A stretch of 64,000 nt of DNA from Devosia rhodophyticola (GCF_028816475.1 NZ_CP118247.1:434001-498000); one strand, 5' to 3'; numbered from the stretch's first letter, positions 8,507 through 17,063 are shown. Numbers and translations: made by a program. The notes: generated from the sequence alone by a model not told the origin.

Positions 8507-8638
8507 TTCGAACGAAGCTCAGTTTATTGTCCCCCCAAAGGGAACATCGTTTCACTCAGGGCAGAACAAAATCAAAAAAACGCTGCATCCCCAGAAGGTT
8601 ATGCGGCGCAGGGGCCGGGTGGCGCTTGTCAATGTGCA

Positions 8639-8749
8639 ATGGACAGCGGCGATCAGCTGTTGGTTATCGGCTTTGATGCGATGGAGAAGACGGTACGTCG
8701 CGCCATGAACAGGTGGGCAGCCATTGGTGCCCCATGTCTGTCACAGATA
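8639..8749 (+). pseudogene. Possible N-terminal remnant of an alkaline-phosphatase-superfamily gene
   Basis: The plus strand encodes about 36 residues beginning MDSGDQLLVIGFDAMEKTV. VIGFDAME resembles the metal-binding first strand of type I phosphodiesterase/nucleotide pyrophosphatases (VIGFDAMDP and variants). After about 36 codons the reading frame runs into the antisense of the neighbouring isomerase gene and loses all family resemblance. This suggests a truncated relic of a gene once present here. The resemblance rests on a very short stretch, so it may be chance. Confidence 0.25.
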
Positions 8750-9517
8750 GGGTTTCATCCAGCCCAAACCGGCACTGGTACCCGCCTTCGGCTTGTATTC
8801 ACAGCCAATCCAGCCATCGTAACCGAAGCGGTCAAGCGCCGCGAAAATATTTGGATAGTTAAGCTCGCCCGTACCCGGTTCGTTGCGGCCGGGATTATCG
8901 GCAATCTGAATATGGGCGATGCGATTGGCCAGTTTTTCGTAAGTGGCCAGCAAATCACCCTGCATGATCTGGGTGTGGTAAATGTCGTACTGCAGGTAAA
9001 GATTATCCGAACCGACGGCCTCGAAAATACGCAGAGCGTGGTCAGTGCGGGATACTAAAAAACCCGGAATATCGCGCAAATTGATTGGCTCGAGCAGCAG
9101 TTTGACGCCAGCATTGGCGAGACGCGGCGCGGCATAGGCGAGATTATCAACCAGGGTCTTGTCAAGAACTGATACTTCAATCCCGGCGGGCGCGATCCCG
9201 GCAAGGCAGTTGATCTTTTTGCAGTTCAAAGCCTTGGCATATTTTATCGCCTCGTCAACGCTGGCACGAAATTCATCGACCCGATCCGGCAAGCAGCCAA
9301 TGCCGCGCTCACCGGCGACCCAATCGCCTGCAGGCAGATTGAACAGGGCCTGCTCCAGCTTGTGCTCTTTCAAAAGCGTCGAAATGGCATTGGGGTCTTC
9401 AGCGTAAGGGCCGACATATTCCACCGCGCCAAAACCATCCTCAGCGGCGGCTTTGAACCGGTCCAGAAATGGCAGGTCGGCATATAGAAACGATAGATTG
9501 GCGGCAAAACGAGGCAA
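8741..9517 (-). CDS. Hydroxypyruvate isomerase-like TIM-barrel protein
   Basis: This 258-residue protein has the layout of hydroxypyruvate isomerase (Hyi/OtnI family): RFAANLSFLY at the start, LEPINLRDIPGF near residue 145, the metal aspartate in YLQYDIYHTQI near residue 180, HIQIADNPGRNEPGTGEL near residue 210 and GWIGCEYKP near the end. The start is most likely TTG at 9517, with AAGGA seven bases upstream. An ATG 132 bases further up would add unrelated residues. The gene lies upstream of the catabolic operon on the same strand, but 331 bases with a separate promoter intervene, so it may be an independent unit. OtnI-type homologues act on tetronate-derived sugars, so hydroxypyruvate is not certain. 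Confidence 0.83.
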   Translation of the reverse strand: MPRFAANLSFLYADLPFLDRFKAAAEDGFGAVEYVGPYAEDPNAISTLLKEHKLEQALFNLPAGDWVAGERGIGCLPDRVDEFRASVDEAIKYAKALNCKKINCLAGIAPAGIEVSVLDKTLVDNLAYAAPRLANAGVKLLLEPINLRDIPGFLVSRTDHALRIFEAVGSDNLYLQYDIYHTQIMQGDLLATYEKLANRIAHIQIADNPGRNEPGTGELNYPNIFAALDRFGYDGWIGCEYKPKAGTSAGLGWMKPYL

Positions 9518-9780
9518 TGGACTATCCTTGGGCAGTAAAACCGATGTGATGCATTGAACGCTCATCACGCTGGACCGGGCTCGGCCATGCTGATGATAAC
9601 AGATTAGTGGCTTGGTGCGGTCTTGCAAGAATCGCGCCTTCGATCCCAACGACAGGATTTAGTTTGGGCCCCTCCTGCAGTGCGCAACGCGCTAGCGGAC
9701 AGCCATATCGTGCAGTTGCACGCTGGTAGCGGCTGAGCCGAGCAAAGTCTGGGTAATGTCGGATACCGTTGCCGACATTT

Positions 9781-10128
9781 TCATGCGGACCAAAAAATAT
9801 AAGCGCCTCCTGCCAGCGCCAATCGAACGTCACCGGCGGCCATCGCCGTCATCCAGTTTTCATATCTGATCCAATTTGGGCCAGGCGCGAGTGACAGGGC
9901 GCGACAGAACCCGCCATCGGGGCCTGGGCCCGTCATCCATTGATTGGCAATGGTTTTGGGCCAGCCCGAAATTTTGGCCGCGTTTTCCAAGGCAGCGGAC
10001 GTGCAACCGGCTAATACCACGAGGTCATCAAGCAGAACTCCCCGCGCCAACAATTGCTCAATCAGGGGGTGAATGTCCTGCGGTTGGCTGAAAATGCTGA
10101 GCGCGACCCGTTGCTTGGGAGCATTCAT
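9781..10128 (-). CDS. Hypothetical protein, 115 residues
   Basis: I do not recognise this protein. It is 115 residues from the ATG at 10128 (MNAPKQRVALSIF), which has a weak GAGGCG ribosome site. It holds an LLDDLVVLAGCTSAALENAA stretch and tryptophans in the C-terminal half, with no signal peptide or clear membrane span. It begins 11 bases after the FixK/Fnr-type regulator gene ends on the same strand, so the two are probably cotranscribed. Codon use resembles the neighbours. A role in redox or oxygen response would be a guess from position alone. Confidence 0.55.
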   Translation of the reverse strand: MNAPKQRVALSIFSQPQDIHPLIEQLLARGVLLDDLVVLAGCTSAALENAAKISGWPKTIANQWMTGPGPDGGFCRALSLAPGPNWIRYENWMTAMAAGDVRLALAGGAYIFWSA

Positions 10129-10139
10129 GGGGACGCCTC

Positions 10140-10820
10140 TCAATGGCCTGTGTTATCGTCGCACTGGGCCAGCAATTGCAACCTGTGCATATCGCGGACC
10201 ACAAACCCCGCACGGTCAGGCAGGTCAATAACCCGGAGGGCGCGCAGTTTTGTCAGGGTCCGACTGACTGTTTCAATGGTCAGGCCCAAGAAGTCGGCAA
10301 TATCGGCGCGGCACATGGGCAGAGACCGACGACCGTCGGAAGCGGCGGCTTCGTTTCGTTTGGTCATGCTCAGCAAGAAGCTGGCTATGCGCTCGACGGC
10401 TGTCTTGCGGCACAGCAAAATGGACAAATCGCGCATGTTGGTCACTTCGTCAGCTGCGATTTCGAGCAGTTTTTCGCCCAGATCGGGCCGATCATGCATG
10501 GCGCGAAGCAGCGAAGATTTGTGAATGGCGCGCAAGCGTGTCGCCGCGATGGTATCGCAGTCGAAGCGATAGTGATCGCCATGGCCGAAGCCGACGATGT
10601 CACCGGCAAAGGCGAAGGACACGATCTGGCGCCGTCCGTCGGGGAAAATCTTGAAGGCGCGAACGCAGCCATCGAGAACTTCATAAAAATGCGTGGCCGG
10701 ATCCCCTTCCCGAAAAAGCGGCGAATATGCCGCCAGCGACCGCACGCCATTGCTCGAAAAAGCATCGTCAGACCAGATTGGATGGTGGTCAGCGCTTGGC
10801 TCAATAGTAGAATGAAGCAT
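10140..10820 (-). CDS. Crp/Fnr-family transcription regulator, FixK-like
   Basis: This 226-residue protein has an N-terminal cyclic-nucleotide-binding-type barrel (residues about 30-140) and a C-terminal winged helix. The recognition segment FLGLTIETVSRTLTKL contains the E-SR pattern of Fnr/FixK proteins that read TTGAT-type half-sites. The N-terminus lacks the clustered cysteines that hold the oxygen-sensing iron-sulfur cluster of Fnr, so it is more like FixK, whose level rather than oxygen sensitivity sets its activity. It lies divergent from a response regulator gene and near a FixL-like kinase and ccoNOQP, whose upstream region holds a perfect FixK box. It is therefore the likely direct activator of the oxidase operon. 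Confidence 0.85.
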   Translation of the reverse strand: MLHSTIEPSADHHPIWSDDAFSSNGVRSLAAYSPLFREGDPATHFYEVLDGCVRAFKIFPDGRRQIVSFAFAGDIVGFGHGDHYRFDCDTIAATRLRAIHKSSLLRAMHDRPDLGEKLLEIAADEVTNMRDLSILLCRKTAVERIASFLLSMTKRNEAAASDGRRSLPMCRADIADFLGLTIETVSRTLTKLRALRVIDLPDRAGFVVRDMHRLQLLAQCDDNTGH

Positions 10821-10935
10821 AAAGGTAATCCCGGACGGTCGAAGGGTGTCGCTGGCGGACTATGCTCATGGTGGTGTAAACGCTGTGCGCGGCGGACGTA
10901 ATGAAATGTAACCAAATGTATCCAGGTCGGGGGCG

Positions 10936-11667
10936 ATGGCTGAAATTCAGCACCATATTCTGGTAGTTGACGATGACGAGCAGATCAGACGCATGCTGCG
11001 CCGCTGTCTCGAAGACGAAGGCTATCGGGTCAGCGAGACCCAGGACCAGTCAGGTGTCGAATCGTATCTGGCGACCGGCGTTGATCTGATCACGCTCGAT
11101 CTGGGGTTGGGCAGCGCGGACGGGCTATCCATTGCGCGCGCGGTTCGCCAACGCTCCGATGTTCCCATCATCATGATTACCGGAAAGGGCGATATGATTG
11201 ATCGTATCGTTGGGCTTGAAGTGGGCGCGGACGATTATATCGCCAAGCCCTTTCATTTACGCGAAGTGCTGGCGCGAGTGCGCTCCGTATTGCGGCGCTC
11301 GGCCCCCGCAGGCAGCCCGCCGGTGCAGCAGGTGAACGGCTCTACCAGACAAATCCGCTTTGATGATTTCGTGATGAGCCTTGACCGGCGCGAACTATAC
11401 GACCCGCAGGGGAGCGAATGCCGACTGACGAGCGGCGAGTTCGATTTATTGGCGATGTTTGTCCAACTCCCCCATCGCGTGCTCAGCCGCGATCAGATCA
11501 TGGACCTGCTCAAAGGGCACGACTGGACGCCCAATGATCGCAGTATCGACAATCAGATCGCCCGGTTGCGCAAGGTGATTGAGGAAAATCCACGCGCGCC
11601 GCGCCTGCTCAAGACCGTGCGCGGGACGGGGTACAGTTTTACACCGCACAAAATCGAAGCGGGTTGA
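10936..11667 (+). CDS. OmpR-family two-component response regulator
   Basis: This 243-residue regulator has a receiver domain with acidic pocket DDD (residues 12-14), phospho-acceptor D55 (LITLDLGLG), the conserved threonine in MITGKGD and lysine in IAKPF. A C-terminal winged-helix DNA-binding domain (about residues 135-238) ends with the typical VRGTGYSF. It is divergent from the FixK-like gene (115 bases apart) and convergent with a FixL-like hybrid kinase 14 bases downstream. No separate partner kinase is adjacent, so that kinase is the natural candidate. This would be an unusual pairing because FixL normally signals to the NarL/LuxR-type FixJ. Confidence 0.88.
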   Translation: MAEIQHHILVVDDDEQIRRMLRRCLEDEGYRVSETQDQSGVESYLATGVDLITLDLGLGSADGLSIARAVRQRSDVPIIMITGKGDMIDRIVGLEVGADDYIAKPFHLREVLARVRSVLRRSAPAGSPPVQQVNGSTRQIRFDDFVMSLDRRELYDPQGSECRLTSGEFDLLAMFVQLPHRVLSRDQIMDLLKGHDWTPNDRSIDNQIARLRKVIEENPRAPRLLKTVRGTGYSFTPHKIEAG

Positions 11668-11681
11668 TCACGGCGTCATGA

Positions 11682-13232
11682 TTATGGCGTCATGGCGTTG
11701 CCTATGGCTGCCGCCAGATCGGCCTGCCGATAGGGTTTGCGCAGCACTTTGAGCTGTTCGGCGGCTAGCAGATCACCATGGGCCAGAACATCAGCAAAGC
11801 CCGACGTCAAAAGGACGCGCACGCCGGGATAATTAGCACGCACATTGGCGCTCAGCTCATAGCCGGAGATGCCACCGGGCATGACCAGATCGGTAAAGAC
11901 CAAATCGATGTGGGGTTCGGTTGCCAATATGGTCAGCGCATCAGCGCCGCTAGCGGCTTCGAGAACCCGATAGCCGAGTTGGGTCAAGCGAGAAACCGTC
12001 AGTTTACGCACCCGCGGGTCGTCCTCGACCGCCAGGATCACCTGGCCCTGGCCCGGTGTCGCCTGATCAGGTGTATTGGCATTGTCCGGGTCAGCAGGCC
12101 GTTGCTGATATCGCGGCAGGAAAATGTTGACTGTCGTGCCGCTGTCGGGTTGGCTCTGAATGCTGGCGTGGCCGCCCGATTGTTTGGCAAAACCATAGAT
12201 CATCGACAGGCCCAGCCCGGTGCCGCGCCCTTGTTCCTTGGTGGTAAAAAACGGCTCAAACGCCTTGTCGAGCGTTTCATGGCTCATGCCGGTGCCAGTG
12301 TCCGAGACGGTCAGGCGCACATAGTCACCTTTGGGCAAACCGTCTAGTTCCATACTCATCGTCTCATCGACGCTGACATTGGCGGTCTCGACCAGAAGAC
12401 GCCCACCATTGGGCATGGCATCTCGTGAATTGACGGCAAGATTGACGATGGCACTTTCGACCTGAGAGGGATCAACGCGGGTCGACCAAAGGCTGGGGCT
12501 GAGGGTGTTGGACAGATAGACCGTGGCGCCCAGTGTGCGGTGCAGCATGTCGGTGAGGCCGAGCACAAAATTATTGAGATTGACCACCTCTGGTTCAAGA
12601 TGAGAGCGCCGCGCAAATGCCAAAAGTCTTGCGGTAAGCCGTGCGCCGAGGTCGGCCGCCTCAAGAGCCTCGGTTACCAGTTCGTGCTGCAGAGGGGTGG
12701 TCAGTTTGCCTTCGAGCATTTCCAGATTACCAACGATAACGGTCAGCAAATTGTTGAAATCATGGGCGATACCGCCGGTCAACTGACCCATCGACTCCAT
12801 CTTCTGGGCCTGATGCAGGGCGATTTCGGTCGCCTTGTGGGCGGAAAGATCGTGAATAATGCCGGTGAAATGAACCTGGCCATCCATGGTGAATTCGCTG
12901 ACGGCCAGATGCATGGGAAACAAGGTGCCGTCGCTGCGGCGTCCTGTGACCTCGCGGCCCTTGCCGATGATCTTGCGGTTGCCGGTCGCAATATAGTTGC
13001 TGATGTAGCCATCGTGCTCGGAGTGGTACGGCTCGGGCATCAGGAAATGCACATTGCGCCCCATAAACGCTTCCTGATCATAGCCGAACAGGCGCGCAGC
13101 TGCGGGATTGACCGAATTGATGGAGCCGTTCGAATCAATGGTGATGATCGCATCCACCGCCGATTCGAGAATGGCCTGAAGTTTTTCGGCCTGTCCGCGC
13201 AGGAACGGCGAGGCGGTGGTCTGATTTGTCAA
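11682..13232 (-). CDS. FixL-like haem-PAS hybrid histidine kinase with C-terminal receiver
   Basis: This 516-residue protein has a PAS domain (about 14-130), a dimerisation/phosphotransfer helix with H157 in GGIAHDFNN, an HATPase domain (N-box VNSRDAMPNGG, G-boxes DTGTGM and GRGTGLGLSM) and a receiver (about 395-510) with aspartate in VFTDLVMPGG. The PAS contains LMPEPYHSEHDGY: H73 matches the proximal haem histidine (H200) of Bradyrhizobium FixL and R93 matches R220, while the R206 position is asparagine. There is no transmembrane segment, so it should be a cytosolic oxygen sensor. The start is TTG at 13232; an in-frame stop lies three codons upstream. It stands divergent from ccoN, fitting oxygen control of the oxidase. 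Confidence 0.85.
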   Translation of the reverse strand: MTNQTTASPFLRGQAEKLQAILESAVDAIITIDSNGSINSVNPAAARLFGYDQEAFMGRNVHFLMPEPYHSEHDGYISNYIATGNRKIIGKGREVTGRRSDGTLFPMHLAVSEFTMDGQVHFTGIIHDLSAHKATEIALHQAQKMESMGQLTGGIAHDFNNLLTVIVGNLEMLEGKLTTPLQHELVTEALEAADLGARLTARLLAFARRSHLEPEVVNLNNFVLGLTDMLHRTLGATVYLSNTLSPSLWSTRVDPSQVESAIVNLAVNSRDAMPNGGRLLVETANVSVDETMSMELDGLPKGDYVRLTVSDTGTGMSHETLDKAFEPFFTTKEQGRGTGLGLSMIYGFAKQSGGHASIQSQPDSGTTVNIFLPRYQQRPADPDNANTPDQATPGQGQVILAVEDDPRVRKLTVSRLTQLGYRVLEAASGADALTILATEPHIDLVFTDLVMPGGISGYELSANVRANYPGVRVLLTSGFADVLAHGDLLAAEQLKVLRKPYRQADLAAAIGNAMTP

Positions 13233-13352
13233 CGTTTTCTACCCATCGGCTATGCAGCAAAAACCCTAGTCCCGCCGGGAAATTGTTTCAAGTTTTTCAA
13301 GGGCGACGTGATTGGAGTTGATAGAAAGATTCAGTCGATTAACGGGCTGTCT

Positions 13353-13366
13353 TTGCGCTGGATCAA
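13353..13366 (+). promoter_or_regulatory. FixK/Fnr box upstream of ccoN
   Basis: The 14-base site TTGCGCTGGATCAA fits the alphaproteobacterial FixK consensus TTG(A/C)-N6-(T/G)CAA exactly. Its centre is about 87 bases before the ccoN start codon. A class II activator position (-41.5) would place the transcription start near 13401, leaving a leader of roughly 46 bases. The neighbouring FixK-like regulator is the natural ligand. It may also affect the divergent kinase gene. Confidence 0.75.
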
Positions 13367-13446
13367 AGACAGGCAAAATCTTTGCTTTAGGCATCGGGAG
13401 AAGCGCTATAGGCGCGCCCTCTGGCAGCCAAAGGATTTGGGCAAAG

Positions 13447-15093
13447 ATGATTGCAGACCTGACACGGGCCGAGCGGACCTGGGCGATGATCATTGTAGGT
13501 GGACTGACCGTGATCGGTCTGGCCATGGCAGTTGGTGGGCGCAACGACCTGCTGGGTGTTCATGGATGGATGGTGATGATTGTCGGTTTGGCCGGTTTCG
13601 CCATGATGATCCGTCAGTTCGATGCGCCCGAGCCTGACCCTGAGCGCCTCCAGCATTATTATGACGCACCAACGCGGGCAGGCATTATCCTGACATTGAT
13701 CTGGGCGGTCATCGGTATGTTTGTTGGTCTGTGGGTCGCGACACTGTTGGCGTTTCCCGATCTGACATTTGATGCGGCGTGGGCAAGTTTTGGGCGGCTG
13801 CGGCCGGTTCACACCAGCGGCGTCATTTTTGGCTTTGGCGGCAATGCCCTGATCGCGACGTCCTATCATGTGTTGCAGCGCACCACTCGGGCCCGCCTAC
13901 CCGATCAGATCAGTCCTTGGTTTGTGCTGCTGGGCTATAATCTGTTCTGCGTGATCGCGGCCAGTGGCTATATGATGGGCCTGACCCAGTCCAAGGAATA
14001 TGCCGAGCCCGAATGGTATGCCGATATCTGGCTGACCATTGTGTGGGTTGTCTATTTCTCGATCTATATTCGCACGCTGATGCGCCGGAAAGAACCGCAT
14101 ATCTATGTGGCCAACTGGTACTACATGGCCTTCATTCTGGTCGTGGCGATGCTGCACATCATCAATAATCTGGCGGTGCCGATCTCGCTGGGCAGCGCCA
14201 AGAGTTACTCGCTGTTTTCGGGCGTTCAGGATGCGATGACCCAGTGGTGGTACGGGCACAACGCCGTGGCGTTTTTCCTGACCTCGGGCTTTTTGGGCAT
14301 GATGTACTACTATTTGCCCAAGCGTGCCGGACGGCCGATCTTTTCCTATCGCCTGTCGATCATCAGTTTTTGGGGCATCACCTTCATGTATATGTGGGCG
14401 GGCTCGCACCATCTGCACTATACCGCGCTGCCCCAATGGGTTCAGACGCTGGGCATGGCCTTTTCGGTGGTGCTGCTGGTGCCATCATGGGCATCGGCAG
14501 GCAATGCGCTGATGACGCTCAATGGCGCCTGGCACAAAGTGCGCGATGACGCTGTGCTGCGGTTCATGGCCCTGGCCGTGATCTTTTACGGGCTGACGAC
14601 GCTGGAAGGCTCGTTCATGGCCATTCAGGCGGTTAATTCGCTGTCCCACTATACCGACTGGACCATCGGGCATGTGCACGCCGGGGCACTGGGGTGGGTC
14701 GCGATGATCGTTTTCGGCTCGCTCTATGCGCTGGTGCCGACAATGTGGAAGCGGCCAAAGCTCTATTCGGCAAAGCTGGTGGAGGTTCACTTCTGGTTAG
14801 CGCTATCGGGAACGCTGATCTACGTATTCGCCATGTGGAATTCGGGCGTCACCCAGGGCCTGATGTGGCGCACCTATAGTGAAAGCGGCGCGCTCACCTA
14901 CTCGTTCATCGACAGTCTGGTTGCCATGCATCCCTACTATATTGCACGGGCGATCGGGGGGCTGTTGTTCCTGCTCGGGGCAATTGTGGCGTCCTACAAT
15001 ATCGGCATGACCATTCGTTCGCCAATCGCCGAGACTAGCGATGATGCCGGGCAGGATCTACCCGCCCAACCTGCCCTGCAAGCCGGAGAATAA
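13447..15093 (+). CDS. ccoN: Cytochrome c oxidase cbb3-type, subunit I (catalytic)
   Basis: This 548-residue polytopic membrane protein is the haem-copper catalytic subunit of the high-affinity terminal oxidase. Haem and copper ligand histidines are visible in RPVHTSGVIFGFGGNA (low-spin haem), WWYGHNAVAFF (copper-B), SHHLHYTALP and TIGHVHAGALGW. About twelve to fourteen membrane spans are present. I chose the ATG at 13447 (MIADLTRAERTW) because it gives the usual family length; the longer reading from 13312 would start before the FixK box. It is followed four bases after its stop by ccoO. Expression should rise under low oxygen through the FixK box. Confidence 0.95.
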   Translation: MIADLTRAERTWAMIIVGGLTVIGLAMAVGGRNDLLGVHGWMVMIVGLAGFAMMIRQFDAPEPDPERLQHYYDAPTRAGIILTLIWAVIGMFVGLWVATLLAFPDLTFDAAWASFGRLRPVHTSGVIFGFGGNALIATSYHVLQRTTRARLPDQISPWFVLLGYNLFCVIAASGYMMGLTQSKEYAEPEWYADIWLTIVWVVYFSIYIRTLMRRKEPHIYVANWYYMAFILVVAMLHIINNLAVPISLGSAKSYSLFSGVQDAMTQWWYGHNAVAFFLTSGFLGMMYYYLPKRAGRPIFSYRLSIISFWGITFMYMWAGSHHLHYTALPQWVQTLGMAFSVVLLVPSWASAGNALMTLNGAWHKVRDDAVLRFMALAVIFYGLTTLEGSFMAIQAVNSLSHYTDWTIGHVHAGALGWVAMIVFGSLYALVPTMWKRPKLYSAKLVEVHFWLALSGTLIYVFAMWNSGVTQGLMWRTYSESGALTYSFIDSLVAMHPYYIARAIGGLLFLLGAIVASYNIGMTIRSPIAETSDDAGQDLPAQPALQAGE

Positions 15094-15097
15094 GCCA

Positions 15098-15829
15098 ATG
15101 TTCGGCCTTCACTATAATCTTGAACGCAACGCTATCGGGCTGGTTCTGGCCATCGTCGTGGTTGCTGGTATCGGCGGTTTCATCGAGATCGCTCCCCTGT
15201 TCACCATTGATGAAACAGTGGAACAGGACGCCGACATGCGGGTTTACACGCCACTCGAAGTGGCCGGGCGCAATATTTACATTCGCGAGGGGTGCTATGC
15301 CTGTCACTCGCAAATGATCCGCACCCTGCGCGATGATGTGGATCGCTATGGCCCCTATTCACTGGCGGTCGAAAGCCAATATGATCACCCGATGCTTTGG
15401 GGTTCCAAGCGGACCGGGCCAGACCTGGCGCGGGTTGGCGACAAATATTCGGATGCATGGAACACGGCGCACCTCAACAATCCGCGTGATCTGGTGCCCG
15501 AATCCAAGATGCCGGCCTACCGCTGGTTGCTGCGCAATGAGCTCAAAACCGAAGATCTTGGGTTGCATCTGGCAGCGCTGCGCAAGGTCGGCGTGCCCTA
15601 TACCGACGAGATGATCGCCAACGCCTCGATTGATGCGTATGCCCAGGCCAATCCCGATACCAACGACGCCCCGGCGCTGGCTGAGCGCTATGGCGACGCC
15701 ACCCATATTCGCATGTTCGATGGCGACGGGGCGCGGCTGACCGAAATGGATGCGCTGGTCGCCTACTTGCAGGTGTTGGGCAAAATGACCGACGCCGCCT
15801 ACCAACCTGATTTGCCGGAGGCCCAGTAA
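15098..15829 (+). CDS. ccoO: Cytochrome c oxidase cbb3-type, subunit II (mono-haem cytochrome c)
   Basis: This 243-residue protein has one N-terminal membrane anchor (about residues 12-33) and a periplasmic cytochrome c domain with haem-binding CYACH at residues 66-70. The methionine in PESKMPAYRW is the likely second axial ligand. The ATG at 15098 (MFGLHYNLERN) gives the normal family start. It passes electrons from CcoP or soluble cytochrome c to the catalytic subunit. Its stop codon is directly followed by the ccoQ start codon. Confidence 0.95.
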   Translation: MFGLHYNLERNAIGLVLAIVVVAGIGGFIEIAPLFTIDETVEQDADMRVYTPLEVAGRNIYIREGCYACHSQMIRTLRDDVDRYGPYSLAVESQYDHPMLWGSKRTGPDLARVGDKYSDAWNTAHLNNPRDLVPESKMPAYRWLLRNELKTEDLGLHLAALRKVGVPYTDEMIANASIDAYAQANPDTNDAPALAERYGDATHIRMFDGDGARLTEMDALVAYLQVLGKMTDAAYQPDLPEAQ

Positions 15830-16003
15830 ATGCCGTTTGACCACGAAACGCTTGTTGGCTTTTCCAAATCCTTTGGGCTGTTCTACCTGATCGCGCTGAG
15901 CATTGGGGTGCTGGTTTATACATTCTGGCCTTCCAACCAGAAGCGGTTTCAGCAGGCGGCAAAGGATGTCGTTTCCAATGAGGATGACCAGCCATGGCAC
16001 TAA
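15830..16003 (+). CDS. ccoQ: Cytochrome c oxidase cbb3-type, small subunit CcoQ
   Basis: This 57-residue single-span protein (membrane helix about residues 16-33, GLFYLIALSIGVLVYTFWP) fits CcoQ, which stabilises the cbb3 complex. The ATG lies immediately after the ccoO stop codon and the end overlaps ccoP by ten bases. Size, position and the short charged C-terminal tail rich in glutamate and aspartate all fit. Confidence 0.9.
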   Translation: MPFDHETLVGFSKSFGLFYLIALSIGVLVYTFWPSNQKRFQQAAKDVVSNEDDQPWH

Positions 16004-16875
16004 GCGAGCGCGATAAAGTCTCGGGCCATATGACGACCGGGCACGAATGGAACGGCATCAAGGAACTCAATACGCCCGTGCCACGGGTGGTTTATATCTT
16101 CTTGATCAGCGCCACTATTTTTTCCGTGACATGGACCATCCTGATGCCCAGCTGGCCCGGGATCAATGACTATTTCCGGGGCCTTTTGGGTGCCGACCAA
16201 CAGGCCGAGGTTCGCCAGAGCGTTGCCGAAGGTGTTGCCGAACGCTCCAGTTGGACGGATGCCATTGTAGACGAGGATTTTACAACAATTCGGGCGGACC
16301 CGTCCCTGATGCAGACGGTGCGTGAAACCGGCAAGATGCTGTTTGCGGAAAATTGCGCGGCCTGCCATGGCGCTGAAGGGCTGGGCAATCCGGGCTTTCC
16401 CAATATTATTCAGGCGCCCACCATGTGGGGCGACGATCCCGCAACCATCATGGAAACCATTCGCGTTGGCATCAATTCGGCCCATGATGAAACACGCTAT
16501 GGCCAGATGCTGGCCTTTGGGCGCGATCAAATGTTACCGTTGTCCGATGTCGACAGGGTCGTGACCTATGTGCAGACGCTGAGCGATCCTGCTATCGCGA
16601 CGGCCGACAATGCCGAGGACATCGGCGAAGGCGCAACGATTTTCGCCGACAATTGCGCGGCCTGCCATGGTGAAACCGGCACTGGCATGCAGGAGACCGG
16701 TGCACCAAACCTGACCGATCAATATTGGATATATGGTGGTGACCGCTCGAGCATTCGCCATACGGTCTATTATGGCCGCCAAGGCCTTATGCCGACCTGG
16801 GAGGGGCGATTGACTCCAGCCTATATCAAGCTTCTGGCGCTTTATGTGGCCGACTTGAGGACGGCAGCCAAATGA
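15994..16875 (+). CDS. ccoP: Cytochrome c oxidase cbb3-type, subunit III (di-haem cytochrome c)
   Basis: This 293-residue protein has a membrane anchor at about residues 30-52 and two cytochrome c domains. Haem-binding motifs CAACH are at residues 121-125 and 221-225. Methionine ligands are likely in YGQMLAFGR and QGLMPTW. It receives electrons from the bc1 complex through soluble cytochrome c. It starts inside the end of ccoQ, and its stop overlaps the start of a small membrane protein (ATGA). Confidence 0.95.
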   Translation: MALSERDKVSGHMTTGHEWNGIKELNTPVPRVVYIFLISATIFSVTWTILMPSWPGINDYFRGLLGADQQAEVRQSVAEGVAERSSWTDAIVDEDFTTIRADPSLMQTVRETGKMLFAENCAACHGAEGLGNPGFPNIIQAPTMWGDDPATIMETIRVGINSAHDETRYGQMLAFGRDQMLPLSDVDRVVTYVQTLSDPAIATADNAEDIGEGATIFADNCAACHGETGTGMQETGAPNLTDQYWIYGGDRSSIRHTVYYGRQGLMPTWEGRLTPAYIKLLALYVADLRTAAK

Positions 16876-17039
16876 GGAGCAGGCTGTTTGTAGCAATGCT
16901 GGTGGCGGGGGGGCTATTGGTCGTGGCGGGTAACACCCAACTTTTCCACGCGGCCTTCACCTCCAAACCGCAATGCGTCGACCACCTCAAGGCCAAGGGC
17001 CCGACGGGTACCTATCAGGCCGCTAAATCCGCCTGCTGA
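16872..17039 (+). CDS. Small membrane protein, 55 residues, coupled to ccoP
   Basis: The ATG overlaps the ccoP stop as ATGA, so translation is coupled. The product begins MRSRLFVAMLVAGGLLVVAG, a single membrane segment or uncleaved signal, followed by a short periplasmic tail with the pattern TSKPQCVDHLK and the ending YQAAKSAC. The two cysteines (one at the C-terminus) could form a disulfide or bind a metal. Short proteins with a similar TSxPxC...AAKSxC tail occur in other alphaproteobacteria as far as I recall, but I know no function. Its place in a cbb3 operon that lacks ccoG and ccoH suggests an assembly or copper role; this is inference. Confidence 0.7.
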   Translation: MRSRLFVAMLVAGGLLVVAGNTQLFHAAFTSKPQCVDHLKAKGPTGTYQAAKSAC

Positions 17040-17063
17040 CCGCAACAGATCTGGACAATTTCC

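Noticed and set aside
13312..13446. ccoN start at 13312
   Set aside because: It would put the FixK box and the expected promoter inside the coding region and add 45 residues not typical of CcoN; ATG 13447 gives the normal N-terminus.
12540..13637. 365-residue open frame on the plus strand opposite the FixL-like kinase
   Set aside because: It has no family resemblance and mirrors the codon pattern of the well-supported minus-strand kinase; it is an antisense shadow.
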